Part shown: one piece after another, positions 34,263 to 44,120 of the stretch
Numbering within the stretch: position 1 is the stretch's first letter
Layout: the number at the start of each line of letters is the position of its first letter
Assembly (NCBI GenBank): GCA_036260935.1
Contig: DATALQ010000018.1
Location: 124,001-188,000, forward strand
From: JAEYOM01 sp036260935
Lineage (GTDB): Bacteria; Bacillota; Clostridia; Acetivibrionales; DTU013
Direction of reading: 5' to 3'
Length of the DNA: 64,000 nt
Program-made: the position numbers and the translations under genes
The notes under the pieces: generated by a model
Told to the model about the DNA's origin: nothing
Databases searched by the model: none
What the model saw: only the letters and a program-made list of their open reading frames with translations

Positions 34263-34802
34263 ATGAGCAGGATTAGTATCATACTAGGTGACATTACAAA
34301 AGTCCATGCGGATGCCATTGTAAATGCAGCAAATAATTCACTGCTCGGCGGAGGCGGGGTGGACGGCGCCATACACAGGGCTGCCGGCCCCGGCCTGCTT
34401 GAGGAATGCCGCAGGCTGCACGGCTGTGATACGGGGGAGGCGAAGCTCACAAAGGGATATGCCCTGCCGGCACAATATGTGATCCACACTGTCGGACCGG
34501 TATGGTGGGGCGGACAGCGTGATGAAGACCGGCTGCTTGCCGATTGTTACCGCAACTCGCTGAAGCTTGCTGCAGAAAACGGGATAAGGACGATCGCTTT
34601 CCCTTCGATCAGCACAGGCGCTTACAAATTTCCTGTTGAACGTGCCGCAGGGATTGCGCTTAGGGGGATATCAGGTTTTCTTCATGAAAACGGCAGCATT
34701 GATGAGGTGTTCATAGTGTGCTTTGACGATAAAACAAAAAAGGCCTATGATGAGGCCTTAACAGAGATCTGTAAAATATCGGTCGACCATACAGCTACAT
34801 AA
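34263..34802 (+). CDS. Macro-domain ADP-ribose hydrolase
   Basis: The 179-residue protein is a complete MacroD/YmdB-type macro domain. It has GDITKVHADAIVNAANNSL, the GGGGVDGAIHRAAG loop and the SISTGAYKFPVERAA loop that bind ADP-ribose. Enzymes of this class remove O-acetyl groups from O-acetyl-ADP-ribose or mono-ADP-ribose from proteins. AAGGAG is ten bases ahead of the ATG. It follows the DUF3916-like gene by 46 bases in the same direction but differs in base composition, so an operon is uncertain. Confidence 0.9.
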   Translation: MSRISIILGDITKVHADAIVNAANNSLLGGGGVDGAIHRAAGPGLLEECRRLHGCDTGEAKLTKGYALPAQYVIHTVGPVWWGGQRDEDRLLADCYRNSLKLAAENGIRTIAFPSISTGAYKFPVERAAGIALRGISGFLHENGSIDEVFIVCFDDKTKKAYDEALTEICKISVDHTAT

Positions 34803-34877
34803 GTTTAGGAGCTAATTAGCCGGTTTGCGAATTTGGCATAGACGATAAAATGCCAGCTTGGCCCCCAATTTATCGAC

Positions 34878-36161
34878 CTATCTGTAATACAGTTGCTTTG
34901 CATTATCGATGACCTGCTGCGCCGAAGCCTTTCCGGTCACAATGGGTGAAAGCCCGTGCCATATGGCGCCGAATACCTCCTGGCCCAACACATCCCCCAC
35001 TGCGCCGTTAATCGAGGCGGCATTATTCATAAGATCCAGACAACTTTGATCCAGCGGCGTTTTTGCCTTGACCTCGCAGTCGATCAATGGCACGCCGGCC
35101 ACATCGGCGAATTTCGCCACGACTTCCGGCCGGGTCATATATTTTACGAACGTCATTCCGGCCCCGTCCTTTTGCTCGTTCAACACACCTGCAAGATACC
35201 AGCCTGTACCCGCGCCTCCGACGATGTCGGTCGGGTCCGCTTTTCCGTTCGGAACAGTCGGAAGCGGGATAACTATGGTGTTTTCATGATCCTTGATATA
35301 TCCTCTCGACCACGAGCCTGAAATAAACATCGCAGCCTTTTTATCGGCAAAAAGCTCTGCGCATTTACCTTGCTTTATAGTGAGCGCATCCTTGGTAAAT
35401 GCGTTTTCTTCATATAGTTTTTTTATGAACTCGAGAGCCTGTGACCAGCTGGGGTCAAAAAGGTTCGAATGTCCCTGGCTGCCGCCGACTGCGAGGATAA
35501 AGGTTTCAATTATGTAATGCGGCTCGTCTGAAAAGGAGCAGGCTATCGGAGTAATATCATGTGAGCGCAGAATAGGTATTGCCTTGAGGATATCGTCGTA
35601 TGTTTTCGGAACCCCAAGCCCATATTTCTCGAAGATATCCCTGTTGACCCACATCCCCTCAAAAAAACCCAGAAAAGGCAGTGCATAAAGCTTCCCTTCG
35701 TATTTGCAGGTTTCCAGCATATCAGGCTTGAAGCTGCCTGCCCATGCGGGATCGGCCTTCAGTTCCTCTTCCCAGGTAATTACCTTGCCTGAATCGATAA
35801 GCGGTTTTCCGAGCGCTCCGTTAAAGCCATACGTGACATCCGGCTCATTTCCGGAGGCAAAATCGGTGTTTATCTTTATTTTGAAGGCGTCTCCTCCGGC
35901 ACTTGTGGCCTCGTCGACGACGTTAATATCAGGATGTTTTACGGCAAAGTCCTTCAGAACCTCCTGCCACACGGTTTTATAGGGGTCGTCACCCGTAAAG
36001 GTCGTAGCGACGCGGATCGTCCGGACTGCATTACCGGCAGACGAGGTGGTTTCACCTGATGCCATCGCGCCCGCGCCGCTGCCTTTGCCACAGCCGGACA
36101 GGCCTGTGAGTAGCAGTGCTGTGACTAATAGGCAGTATATAAATGAGGGCGCCTTTTTCAT
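34878..36161 (-). CDS. Sugar ABC transporter substrate-binding lipoprotein
   Basis: This 427-residue protein has a lipoprotein signal (LLLTGLSGC, acylated Cys at residue 25) and a type 1 extracellular solute-binding fold (VWQEVLKDFAVKHPDINV; GYIKDHENTIVIPLPTV). It would bind an oligosaccharide or monosaccharide outside the membrane. AGGAGG precedes the ATG. It is divergent from a YesM/YesN pair, which commonly control sugar importers, but its own permease genes are absent here; those near 45.8 kb have their own binding protein. It may supply the two-component sensor with sugar (inference). Confidence 0.88.
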   Translation of the reverse strand: MKKAPSFIYCLLVTALLLTGLSGCGKGSGAGAMASGETTSSAGNAVRTIRVATTFTGDDPYKTVWQEVLKDFAVKHPDINVVDEATSAGGDAFKIKINTDFASGNEPDVTYGFNGALGKPLIDSGKVITWEEELKADPAWAGSFKPDMLETCKYEGKLYALPFLGFFEGMWVNRDIFEKYGLGVPKTYDDILKAIPILRSHDITPIACSFSDEPHYIIETFILAVGGSQGHSNLFDPSWSQALEFIKKLYEENAFTKDALTIKQGKCAELFADKKAAMFISGSWSRGYIKDHENTIVIPLPTVPNGKADPTDIVGGAGTGWYLAGVLNEQKDGAGMTFVKYMTRPEVVAKFADVAGVPLIDCEVKAKTPLDQSCLDLMNNAASINGAVGDVLGQEVFGAIWHGLSPIVTGKASAQQVIDNAKQLYYR

Positions 36162-36188
36162 ATAAAAGCCTCCTGATTATATTACGAC

Positions 36189-36215
36189 ACTATGATTATA
36201 TGACTGAGTCATAGT
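36189..36215. promoter_or_regulatory. Inverted repeat between divergent genes
   Basis: ACTATGA and TCATAGT form 7-bp arms around 13 bases, 27 bp upstream of the binding-protein gene and in the shared promoter region with the histidine kinase. It is a candidate regulator-binding site or chance symmetry. Confidence 0.35.
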
Positions 36216-36354
36216 AAAACAAATATGACTACCTTGTTAAAACTTGTTCAATTATGGCTGAATTATATATGATTGGCACAGATATTATGTTAATATGTTT
36301 TATATGTACTGTAAAGATGTTCATATAAATTGAGATTTTTTCGGACGGTTCTGT

Positions 36355-38154
36355 ATGAAAAATAGCTTGAAAGCCTTTTTTAGAAAAATCTCGCTCAAAA
36401 CCAAGCTGATGATAGTCGTGGTAATATTTATAGTCTATCCGGTAGTCATAATCGGCTATTTCGGCTACAGAAACTATGCGGATACGATGACGAACAAGGC
36501 GGTCAGCGATATGCGCAGTTCGGCGGCCGAATTGACCGGCCTGCTCTCGGATCGTATGAGCAAACTCAGTCTGTATTCGGTTCAATTCCTATATGACAAT
36601 ACGATATATGAAGCCAACAGAAAGCTGTCTGTCGGCACTTTCGACTACGAAGACGTAAACGCTTTCAATGCTTTTCTTCAATCCAATCTCTTTCTAAAAG
36701 GAGAAATCGACGAGATCCTTGTAAGGTTCGTAAAGGACAACACCGTTTTTCAGGTGAACAAGAACATGGGTTCAAACACCTCCAGTGTCGAACATCTCGA
36801 CGAGCTTTATGCCCGGGCAAAGGAATCCCGCGGGAAGCCTGTATGGTATGTCTCCTATAAGGACGGCAAGGTTGAAGGACTTTACATAACCAAGATTATT
36901 TTTGACAACAACGATATAAAGAAGGAAATCGGCCTTCTCGCATTCAAGGTGAATGAACAGTATCTTACCGAGGTGCTGAACAATTATATGACCAATACGA
37001 AACAGAACGTCAGCCTTTACGGAAGCGGTGGCCGCGAGGTGTTTTCCTACGAACCCCTCGATATAGGCTACAAGGACCAACTATTGAAGCTAGCGGGCTC
37101 CGGCGCCGGCGCAAAGGAGATAAAGGCGGGCAATGACACGATCTACCTGCTTTCCGACGTTATCACGCCCGATGACTGGAAGCTTGTGATGAGTATATCC
37201 TCCAATGTGTTGTTGAAGGACGTCAGGGGTGTTGCCCGGCTGATACTGATTCTCTGTGTGGCGACGCTGCCTGTTTGCCTGCTCCTGGTCGAGTTCCTGT
37301 ACTCGGATATAATCAAGCCGGTCAACCTGCTCATGAAGCGGATGCGCCAGGTCGAAAAGGGAGATATAGGCGTCACGATAGAGAACAGGAGGGAGGACGA
37401 GTTCGGGTACATGAACATGACCTTCAATCGGATGTCTCTGCAAATGAAGAATCTCATCGATACTGTCTATAAAAACCAGATCGCGACGAAGGATGCCGAG
37501 ATCAAGGCGCTGCAGGCCCAGATCAACCCGCATTTCCTTTACAATACCCTTGACTCGATCAACTGGAAAGCCAAGATGAACGGGGTCGAAGAGATCAGCG
37601 AGATGGTTTCGGCGCTGTCCTCCATTATCGAAGCCAATCTGAACAGAAACAATGAAAAATTCATAACTCTCGACAAAGAGATCGAATATATCGATAACTA
37701 TTATCTTCTGCTTAAAAAACGCTTCGGAAAGAAGATCAACATGGAGACCGAAATTGGGGAAGACACTCTCGCATGCATGATCCCCAAGCTCATAGTACAG
37801 CCCATCGTCGAGAATGCGGTTTACCATGGTATAGAAATGAAGGTCGGCAACGGCACAATCCGGCTGAAAACCCGGAGAGAAGAAAGCCGGTTGTATATCG
37901 ATGTCATAGATGACGGGGCCGGCATCGATGAAGCTACACTTTCAGCGATCAACAAAAGCCTCGAAGAGACCGCAAATGAAACCGCAGTAACAGGAGAGGC
38001 GGCAGAAGTACCTCCGGCAATATCAAGCATAGGTATAATTAATGTCCACAAACGCATAAGGCTGATATATGGAGAAGGATACGGCCTGCATATCGAGAGC
38101 AGGGAGTCTGAAGGGACCCACGTGAGCCTCTGCCTGCCTGCAGTGTCCGGGTAG
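36355..38154 (+). CDS. YesM-type sensor histidine kinase
   Basis: The 599-residue kinase has a first membrane helix (about 17-36), an extracytoplasmic dCache-like sensor (about 40-285), a second helix (about 292-312), and a HAMP domain (IIKPVNLLMKRMRQVEKGDIGV). A His_kinase domain follows with the phosphorylated His in INPHFLYNTLDSIN, then a HATPase domain with IVENAVYHG and DDGAGID. This is the YesM/LytS-like group that pairs with AraC-type response regulators to sense extracellular sugars. The matching regulator follows 70 bases downstream. The start has only a weak GGACGG site. Confidence 0.92.
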   Translation: MKNSLKAFFRKISLKTKLMIVVVIFIVYPVVIIGYFGYRNYADTMTNKAVSDMRSSAAELTGLLSDRMSKLSLYSVQFLYDNTIYEANRKLSVGTFDYEDVNAFNAFLQSNLFLKGEIDEILVRFVKDNTVFQVNKNMGSNTSSVEHLDELYARAKESRGKPVWYVSYKDGKVEGLYITKIIFDNNDIKKEIGLLAFKVNEQYLTEVLNNYMTNTKQNVSLYGSGGREVFSYEPLDIGYKDQLLKLAGSGAGAKEIKAGNDTIYLLSDVITPDDWKLVMSISSNVLLKDVRGVARLILILCVATLPVCLLLVEFLYSDIIKPVNLLMKRMRQVEKGDIGVTIENRREDEFGYMNMTFNRMSLQMKNLIDTVYKNQIATKDAEIKALQAQINPHFLYNTLDSINWKAKMNGVEEISEMVSALSSIIEANLNRNNEKFITLDKEIEYIDNYYLLLKKRFGKKINMETEIGEDTLACMIPKLIVQPIVENAVYHGIEMKVGNGTIRLKTRREESRLYIDVIDDGAGIDEATLSAINKSLEETANETAVTGEAAEVPPAISSIGIINVHKRIRLIYGEGYGLHIESRESEGTHVSLCLPAVSG

Positions 38155-38224
38155 GCCGAAGACAATGGGCAGATTCCATTACCCGGGCAGGCCGAAGAAA
38201 CCAGTACAGAAGAGGTGGAACTGA

Positions 38225-39040
38225 ATGGTCAAGGTAATGATAATAGACGATGAAGAGATTATACGAGAAGGACTGAAGACGACCGTCGACTGGGAGGAGC
38301 TGGGCTGCGAGATAGCAGGCGAGGCCGAGGACGGGGAATCGGGCTATAAAGCTGCTTTGACCATCAAACCTGATCTTGTCTTTACGGATATACGCATGCC
38401 GGGTATGGACGGGCTTCAGATGATCGCGCGCCTGAGAGATATGAAATCGACCTGCAAGGTCATTATACTAACTGGTTTCAGGGACTTCGAATACGCTCAG
38501 GAAGCAATAAGGCAGGGAGCTTTCAGGTTCTTGCTGAAGCCTGTCAGGACAGACGAATTGAAGCTTGCCATAAGCGAAGCGGTGAAGGAGATAAAGTCGG
38601 CAAGGTCGAAGAATGAGATATTTAGTAATCTCGAGAAGCGCGTAAAAGAGTATTATGGCATTGAACAAACTAAACCTGAAAATACCGCAGAGAAGGAAAA
38701 GAGCGGGGATTCGTCGGGCAATCCGAAATACCTGGTTGGCAAGGCCCTGGCATACATCAAGGAGAACTACGCTTCCGACCTGAACCTTAAAACTGTCGCG
38801 GACGAGATATATGTGAGCACCTGGTATCTCAGCAAGCTGCTGAAAAAGGAGACAGGTGACAATTTCATCAATATATTGAACAGGATCAGGGTCGAAAACG
38901 CCAAGAAGCTGCTGCAGGAGCCCAAGTACAAAATCTATGAGATAGCCAATGTTGTAGGCTTCACGGACGTGCCTTATTTTACGAAGACCTTCAAGAAGGT
39001 CACCGGCCAGACGCCGATGGAGTACAAAAACAGCAAGTAA
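38225..39040 (+). CDS. YesN-type response regulator with AraC HTH
   Basis: The 271-residue protein has a receiver domain at residues 1-120, with acidic pocket DDEE, phospho-acceptor Asp in PDLVFTDIRMPGMDG and Lys in LLKPV. A linker and a C-terminal AraC double HTH follow (about 168-271; STWYLSKLLKKETGDNF, then FKKVTGQTPMEY). It is shorter than many YesN proteins (about 500 residues) because the middle region is reduced. It is paired with the YesM-type kinase and is expected to activate sugar-transport genes such as the divergent binding-protein gene. Confidence 0.92.
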   Translation: MVKVMIIDDEEIIREGLKTTVDWEELGCEIAGEAEDGESGYKAALTIKPDLVFTDIRMPGMDGLQMIARLRDMKSTCKVIILTGFRDFEYAQEAIRQGAFRFLLKPVRTDELKLAISEAVKEIKSARSKNEIFSNLEKRVKEYYGIEQTKPENTAEKEKSGDSSGNPKYLVGKALAYIKENYASDLNLKTVADEIYVSTWYLSKLLKKETGDNFINILNRIRVENAKKLLQEPKYKIYEIANVVGFTDVPYFTKTFKKVTGQTPMEYKNSK

Positions 39041-39055
39041 CCCCCGTCCCTGGAA

Positions 39056-39382
39056 TCATACTACCCAATTACTGTTGCCAAAACTCAGTAATTGCTCGAT
39101 ATCATCAGCTTGCAACGTACTTTCTGCAATTTTATTGACCCTTTTTGCCCCACATTTCGTGCACATATGCACAACCTGATATCCTTTTCCTGCTTTGTAT
39201 CCAAGCCCTATAGGCTTCATTAGTCCTTTACATTTACAAAGCCTGTCTCCAGGTACATTATCAACATGTTTTGAGTACAAGCAAAAGGGGCAGTGATTAC
39301 GATAGCTGCCGTTAGTTAAAGGTAAAACATCCTTCCCACAGTTCTCGCATGTAAAAGAACAATTCTCATCCTTCCTACCCAT
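39056..39382 (-). CDS. RNHCP-domain zinc-ribbon protein
   Basis: The 108-residue protein contains FTCENCGKDV, the name-giving YRNHCPFCLYSKHVD and two further Cys pairs (LCKCKG and MCTKCGAKRV). This is the RNHCP domain, probably a double zinc ribbon of unknown function. AGGAGG six bases upstream marks the ATG at 39382; an in-frame ATG at 39388 would overlap that site. It may bind nucleic acid (inference). Confidence 0.85.
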   Translation of the reverse strand: MGRKDENCSFTCENCGKDVLPLTNGSYRNHCPFCLYSKHVDNVPGDRLCKCKGLMKPIGLGYKAGKGYQVVHMCTKCGAKRVNKIAESTLQADDIEQLLSFGNSNWVV

Positions 39383-39840
39383 ATCCATCCTCCTCGATTT
39401 TTCATTGAAAAATCTGGAGAACGGGTTCCGTTTACTCTTCATTAGGATAAAATAAATATCCAAATGATTACGGGCTTGAACAGGGCATTTACCTATTTAC
39501 CGCATACCTCTGGAGTATGCGATTACTTCTGCTTCCAGCTTCATTACAGCATGTTTCATCTGCAAATCCGTACCACGACCGGCTTTAAATTATACCGGTC
39601 ACTGTAAGGCGGGCCTCCCCACCTTCCAGCAGTATGTGTACACCTGTCTCACCGTCAAAAGGCGCCGACCCCAATCAGGAAAGGGTAGAAATGTCATATG
39701 ATAAACTCGTTATAATCACCTCTTTTTAACGATTCTAAACTCGCTTAAAGTAATTTGATATACAAATTATATTGCTATGCTATGGCAGTCACAATTTAAT
39801 AAATATATATAGTCATTCTTTCAGAGGATATATATAGTAA
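39383..39840. other. Intergenic region, no gene seen
   Basis: No frame of convincing length or with a ribosome binding site is visible on either strand. The 39.5-39.7 kb part is of higher GC and could be a decayed remnant, but I cannot name it. The last 120 bases are very AT-rich. Confidence 0.5.
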
Positions 39841-41070
39841 TCAGTTTAAATCATCCACGCTTCCAATTAAACACCTCAACCGAAAAGTGCATTTAAGCTT
39901 ATCATTTGTTTTAAAATTATCAAAAATGTTTTTTAAGCCATCACAATATAGGTTGTAGTTTTCATCCTTTGGTTTTGGCGCACCTGAGAAAGACATGCAC
40001 CCGGCGATGAAATCATCATAGCTTTCGAAAAAAGTGTGCTCGAATATCTTCTCGACGAATCTATCTTTTCGAAAAATATCTGAGAAGTCACGATTTTTTT
40101 GCGGTAAGGCGCTCGTATTTTTTAGTGCATATTTTGAGTTTAACTCAGCTAGCTCGCTTGAATATTCCAAATCGGGTCCGTAATATGTAACAATCACTTT
40201 TCCATCCTTCTTTAATATCCTTTTAAATTCAGGTTTGGCCAAATGCCTGTCAAAATAATCATAAGTGTTTCCACAAACGATATAATCTATCGAATTTGAC
40301 TTTATTCCTGTATCTTCTGCCGGTTTTGGCACGGAAACATAATGCTTATAGTGATTTAAACGGTCGTTGGAGAGGTTTCTCATGTCTCTGTTGGGTTCAA
40401 CGCAAAAAACCCTGTTGCCTTTTTCCAAAAAAAGCTTACTCATTTTTCCGGTTCTGGATCCAATGTCTGCGATTACATCACTTTTTGATATACCTAAATC
40501 ATTGTATAAATACGCTATAAATTCAGGTGGGTACTCTGGCCTGCCTTTTTCATAATTTTCTGCCTTGTCCGAAAAGCATTCCTGATTTACATTCAGTTGT
40601 TCCCATACATCTTGAAGAATTCTCATTGTACTAATGATATAATCCGGTGTTCCAAAAAATATATACCGTGCTTTTTGCTCATGCTCGTTATAGTAATAAT
40701 TGTATTTGGCTAAATTTGAACCGTCAGCATACGCTGAGATAACTTCAGAAAAGCTTTGACTTAATTGGGAAGCCAGTTCAGTCACGTGGCAATAGTAATC
40801 GGCAATAGTACAGATCTGAATTTCACCTGATATATCTGTATTAACACCGTTGACAAAGTCCATGAGATATTGCTCATTTGCATTACTCATATCGATTTTC
40901 GCGTTGCTGTCATTCAGCAGCTCTGTAATGTTTAGCATGGTAAATCTCCACTGGCCTCCAATTTTCTTACCTTTTAAAGTCCCTTCTTTTAAGTAATTGC
41001 GGATAGTCCTTGTCGTAAGATTTGTAAATCTGGCAACGTCGTCTACCGTATAGAGCTGTTCAAGATTCAT
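39841..41070 (-). CDS. HTH-methyltransferase fusion
   Basis: This 409-residue protein joins an N-terminal MerR/excisionase helix-turn-helix (residues 1-55, YTVDDVARFTNLTTRTIRNY, then KIGGQWRFT) to a middle region of unknown nature. A class I SAM methyltransferase begins near residue 170; motif I is IADIGSRTGKMSKLF, the acidic residue follows in VFCVEPNRDM, and a motif IV-like DYIVCGN comes later. The RPEYPPEFIAYL lead-in is typical of Methyltransf_11 small-molecule or rRNA-type enzymes. A DNA-binding module on a methyltransferase may couple self-regulation to methylation. AAAGGG precedes the ATG. AT-rich and without obvious partners. Confidence 0.75.
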   Translation of the reverse strand: MNLEQLYTVDDVARFTNLTTRTIRNYLKEGTLKGKKIGGQWRFTMLNITELLNDSNAKIDMSNANEQYLMDFVNGVNTDISGEIQICTIADYYCHVTELASQLSQSFSEVISAYADGSNLAKYNYYYNEHEQKARYIFFGTPDYIISTMRILQDVWEQLNVNQECFSDKAENYEKGRPEYPPEFIAYLYNDLGISKSDVIADIGSRTGKMSKLFLEKGNRVFCVEPNRDMRNLSNDRLNHYKHYVSVPKPAEDTGIKSNSIDYIVCGNTYDYFDRHLAKPEFKRILKKDGKVIVTYYGPDLEYSSELAELNSKYALKNTSALPQKNRDFSDIFRKDRFVEKIFEHTFFESYDDFIAGCMSFSGAPKPKDENYNLYCDGLKNIFDNFKTNDKLKCTFRLRCLIGSVDDLN

Positions 41071-41353
41071 ACAATACACCCTTTCATCGTGACCCTGCTA
41101 TACATTTCATAATAATGGATACAATTTCATGAGTCAATACATGTTTTCATACATTTTCATATTTAAATAGTCTTTTACATTAGGCCTATGCAACAAGTAT
41201 GCATGCATTTGGAGCTTCTCCAATCCTCCGTAGAATTTCGCTGACGTAGTTTTGCTTCAATTTTCACAACCCACAGGCAATCTTTTTAAAGCCACTGATG
41301 CATATAATATAAACATACTGCAGTAGTTTTGGTACTGAAAATGCTTATACTAT

Positions 41354-42130
41354 TCATGAACCGGTTGATTTGTATCGGCTCAACCCAAATCTAAAAAAAA
41401 CATAACCGGGAATAAGAAACAACAATCCCAAAAACGGCGTTAACATATAAAACACGCTTTGTTCTTTGCCCAGCAGATATAATAGCGGATAATATTGGAA
41501 CAACGCCAGAGGAATTATATACGTAAGAAATCTTAATACTTCTTTACCATATATTGAAAACGGATAGCGGCCATGGTCACGCCCGCCGTATGTCAGGATA
41601 TTCATAAAATCAAGCCCCTCGGTTGTAATAAACGCGAAAGACGCCTGCATGAGAAACAGAGTGTAAAAAATCAAGCTTCCACAAATAACCATAAAGCAGA
41701 GCGTCAGGATTTTGTCCCAAGCCCAAACAACGCCGCTGTTAGGGATTGCCCAGAAAAACACGACCGCAGCTTGCAAGGTCGCGCCGAGCCGGACAAAATG
41801 CACTCTTGACGCGACGACTTGAAATATGACGCTTCTCGGCCTGACTAAAGCGCGGTCAAACTCGCCGTTCGCTAACATACGCGGAAGTTGATCGAAGCCG
41901 CGACCGAGCATCTCTGCGAACGAAAACGCCATAATAACAACGGCGAAGCAAAGTAAAACCTGACTGTATGTGAATCCGTCCACTTCATTGAATATATTGA
42001 ACATAAAATAAACACCTAAAAAAGTTGAGAACTGCATGCAAAAATTACCAAGCGTGAGAAAAAGGAAGGACGTTTTATATTGCATTTGGCTTTTAAGATG
42101 GATAGAAAAGTATTTTAGGTATAATTTCAT
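41354..42130 (-). CDS. ABC-2 permease subunit
   Basis: The 258-residue protein has six predicted membrane helices and the ABC-2 (DUF990-like) layout, with FAEMLGRGFDQLPRMLANGEFDRALVRPR as the conserved cytoplasmic coupling loop and a C-terminal IPGYVFFRFGLSRY. It pairs with the next permease gene, six bases upstream, and an ATPase. The substrate is unknown; comparable triads export daunorubicin-like compounds, lipids or peptides. Confidence 0.87.
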   Translation of the reverse strand: MKLYLKYFSIHLKSQMQYKTSFLFLTLGNFCMQFSTFLGVYFMFNIFNEVDGFTYSQVLLCFAVVIMAFSFAEMLGRGFDQLPRMLANGEFDRALVRPRSVIFQVVASRVHFVRLGATLQAAVVFFWAIPNSGVVWAWDKILTLCFMVICGSLIFYTLFLMQASFAFITTEGLDFMNILTYGGRDHGRYPFSIYGKEVLRFLTYIIPLALFQYYPLLYLLGKEQSVFYMLTPFLGLLFLIPGYVFFRFGLSRYKSTGS

Positions 42131-42136
42131 ATTGCG

Positions 42137-42937
42137 TCACCCACCCTGCACTATCACTTTTTTCAACGCGCGGTGCATTAATAACTTTCCAGCGGCAATA
42201 AGCAAGACAAGCCAGAAAATTTGAAACACAATACCTCTTAGTGCGTCAGTTCCTGCGATATTGCCGCTGTATATGCGAAGCGGCATATTCTGCATCGCCG
42301 CGAACGGGAGCACTTCAAGCACGGTTCGTACAGGCGGGGGTAAAAACGGAAACGGCACCACAGCTCCGGTAAAAAATGCCGTCGCCGCTATTACCATCAC
42401 ATATACGCCCCCAAATGAAATAGTGTAAAACATGGTAACATACATAAGCATGGTAAACGATACGGTAACGCCTAACGCGAGTATCACCGACGGTAAAAAC
42501 ATCATAAATTGAAAAATGTCCGGTGGAAGCGACATTCCATACGGCTCCGGCAGTAAAAGCACAACAATCAGCATAGGCAGACTAAATACAGTAAACGCAA
42601 CACGACTGGCACACGCGCGGGAAAACCATCGCCCGTATAAATCGGCGGGGCGCACAAGCTCATAAGCTATCGAACCGTTTTCGACCGACGATTCGATCTC
42701 GTTATCTGTAAATACTACCGAGAATAATATGAGTAAAACCTGCTGCATCCACATATAGGAAACGAGCTGTGACAATTCCATCGGAAAATTAGTGGGGTTG
42801 GCACGGTAAAAAGCCAAATAAGCTAACACCATCATCATTCCCCATAAAAAACCTGTGAATAACCGCGAGAATACGACTATGCGGTATTGCACGCCGTGTA
42901 TAAAGCGTATACGAAATATGGCTAAGTATGTTTTCAT
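42137..42937 (-). CDS. ABC-2 permease subunit
   Basis: The 266-residue protein has six helices and the coupling segment DNEIESSVENGSIAYELVRPADLYGRW, like its partner permease. The start ATG overlaps the last codon and stop of the ATPase gene by four bases. The two permeases are similar in plan but not duplicates, so the transporter is probably a permease heterodimer with two ATPases. Confidence 0.87.
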   Translation of the reverse strand: MKTYLAIFRIRFIHGVQYRIVVFSRLFTGFLWGMMMVLAYLAFYRANPTNFPMELSQLVSYMWMQQVLLILFSVVFTDNEIESSVENGSIAYELVRPADLYGRWFSRACASRVAFTVFSLPMLIVVLLLPEPYGMSLPPDIFQFMMFLPSVILALGVTVSFTMLMYVTMFYTISFGGVYVMVIAATAFFTGAVVPFPFLPPPVRTVLEVLPFAAMQNMPLRIYSGNIAGTDALRGIVFQIFWLVLLIAAGKLLMHRALKKVIVQGG

Positions 42938-43908
42938 ATTCGATACTCCTTGTAGAGCGCTGCAACCATCTCTTCTGCGGTGACACCCGAAACGGACACA
43001 TCGGTTAGTTCCGTCTGCGCTGCAAGATGGGCGATTGCATTCGACACAGACAGAACCGCCGGGTCAAGTACGATAACAAGCCGCCCTTCCTTCGCTTCGG
43101 ATAGGGTCATGCCTTCGCCAATTTCAGGAGAGTTTCCGTTGTACTCAACAACAAGCGTTTTCCGCTCGGACGAACGCTTTTTTAGTTCGGCAAGACTGCC
43201 GTCAAGCAGGATTCTACCCTTGCCGATCAACAAGATACGCTCGGTCAGTGCTTCGATGTCCTGCATATCGTGAGTAGTTAGTATAACTGTCGTTCCATGT
43301 TCTATGTTTAGCTTTTTAATAAAATGCCGCACGGCAATTTTAGAAACCGCGTCGAGGCCGATAGTCGGCTCGTCAAGAAACAATATCTTGGGATTATGTA
43401 ACAACGACGCTGCAATTTCACAGCGCATACGCTGGCCGAGGCTAAGGCTTCGAGCCGGTGTTTTCAACAGCTCAGTCAAGTCCAGCAGTGCGGAAAGCTC
43501 GTCCAAATTGTGTTTGTACAGCTTTTCGTCCACTTTGTATATGTCGCGTATTAATTCAAAGCTGTCGATAACAGGTACATCCCACCAAAGCTGACTCCGT
43601 TGACCGAAAACAACGCCAATCTCGCGGACATGAGCAACACGCTCTTTCCAAGGTGTTCGCCCGCCAATGTCACACAGGCCACTATCCGGCGTCAAAATGC
43701 CGCACATTATTTTAATAGTAGTACTTTTGCCCGCGCCATTTGGACCGATATAGCCCACCATTTCACCGTCCCGAATAGTAAAGCTGACATCGTTCAAAGC
43801 GTGGACAAGCTCATATTCACGGGAAAAGAGCGCCTTTACGGCGTTACCAAATCCTGCCTTACGCTTGGCGACACGGTAGGTTTTATTGATGTTTTGAAAG
43901 TTAATCAC
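42934..43908 (-). CDS. ABC-2 transporter ATPase
   Basis: The 324-residue ATPase has Walker A GPNGAGKS, signature LSLGQRMR, Walker B ILFLDEPTIGLD and the switch His in ILTTHDM. A C-terminal extension of about 85 residues ends in AALYKEYRI. This is the DrrA/CcmA-like family that drives ABC-2 exporters. GGAG nine bases upstream supports a GTG start at 43908; an in-frame ATG at 43929 is possible. First gene of the three-gene operon. Confidence 0.9.
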   Translation of the reverse strand: MINFQNINKTYRVAKRKAGFGNAVKALFSREYELVHALNDVSFTIRDGEMVGYIGPNGAGKSTTIKIMCGILTPDSGLCDIGGRTPWKERVAHVREIGVVFGQRSQLWWDVPVIDSFELIRDIYKVDEKLYKHNLDELSALLDLTELLKTPARSLSLGQRMRCEIAASLLHNPKILFLDEPTIGLDAVSKIAVRHFIKKLNIEHGTTVILTTHDMQDIEALTERILLIGKGRILLDGSLAELKKRSSERKTLVVEYNGNSPEIGEGMTLSEAKEGRLVIVLDPAVLSVSNAIAHLAAQTELTDVSVSGVTAEEMVAALYKEYRI

Positions 43909-44120
43909 AAGTTTGGTCTCCAAATGCATAGTATATAAATTATCAATGCTGCACAACATATACAAATGTGCTATATGTAATTGTAATATTTAACAAAACC
44001 ATCGTCAACATAAAGTAAAGCCATTAATCTTTCTGAACTTATTTTCCGCACCCATGAATCCACACGAAAGCTTTTTCTCAGTAGTGAAACAAAAGAATTG
44101 CGGTTCACCTTCATTTTTCA

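Noticed and set aside
37090..37827. 245-codon open frame on the minus strand
   Set aside because: It lies wholly opposite the histidine kinase gene, has no ribosome binding site and a composition that mirrors the sense codons.
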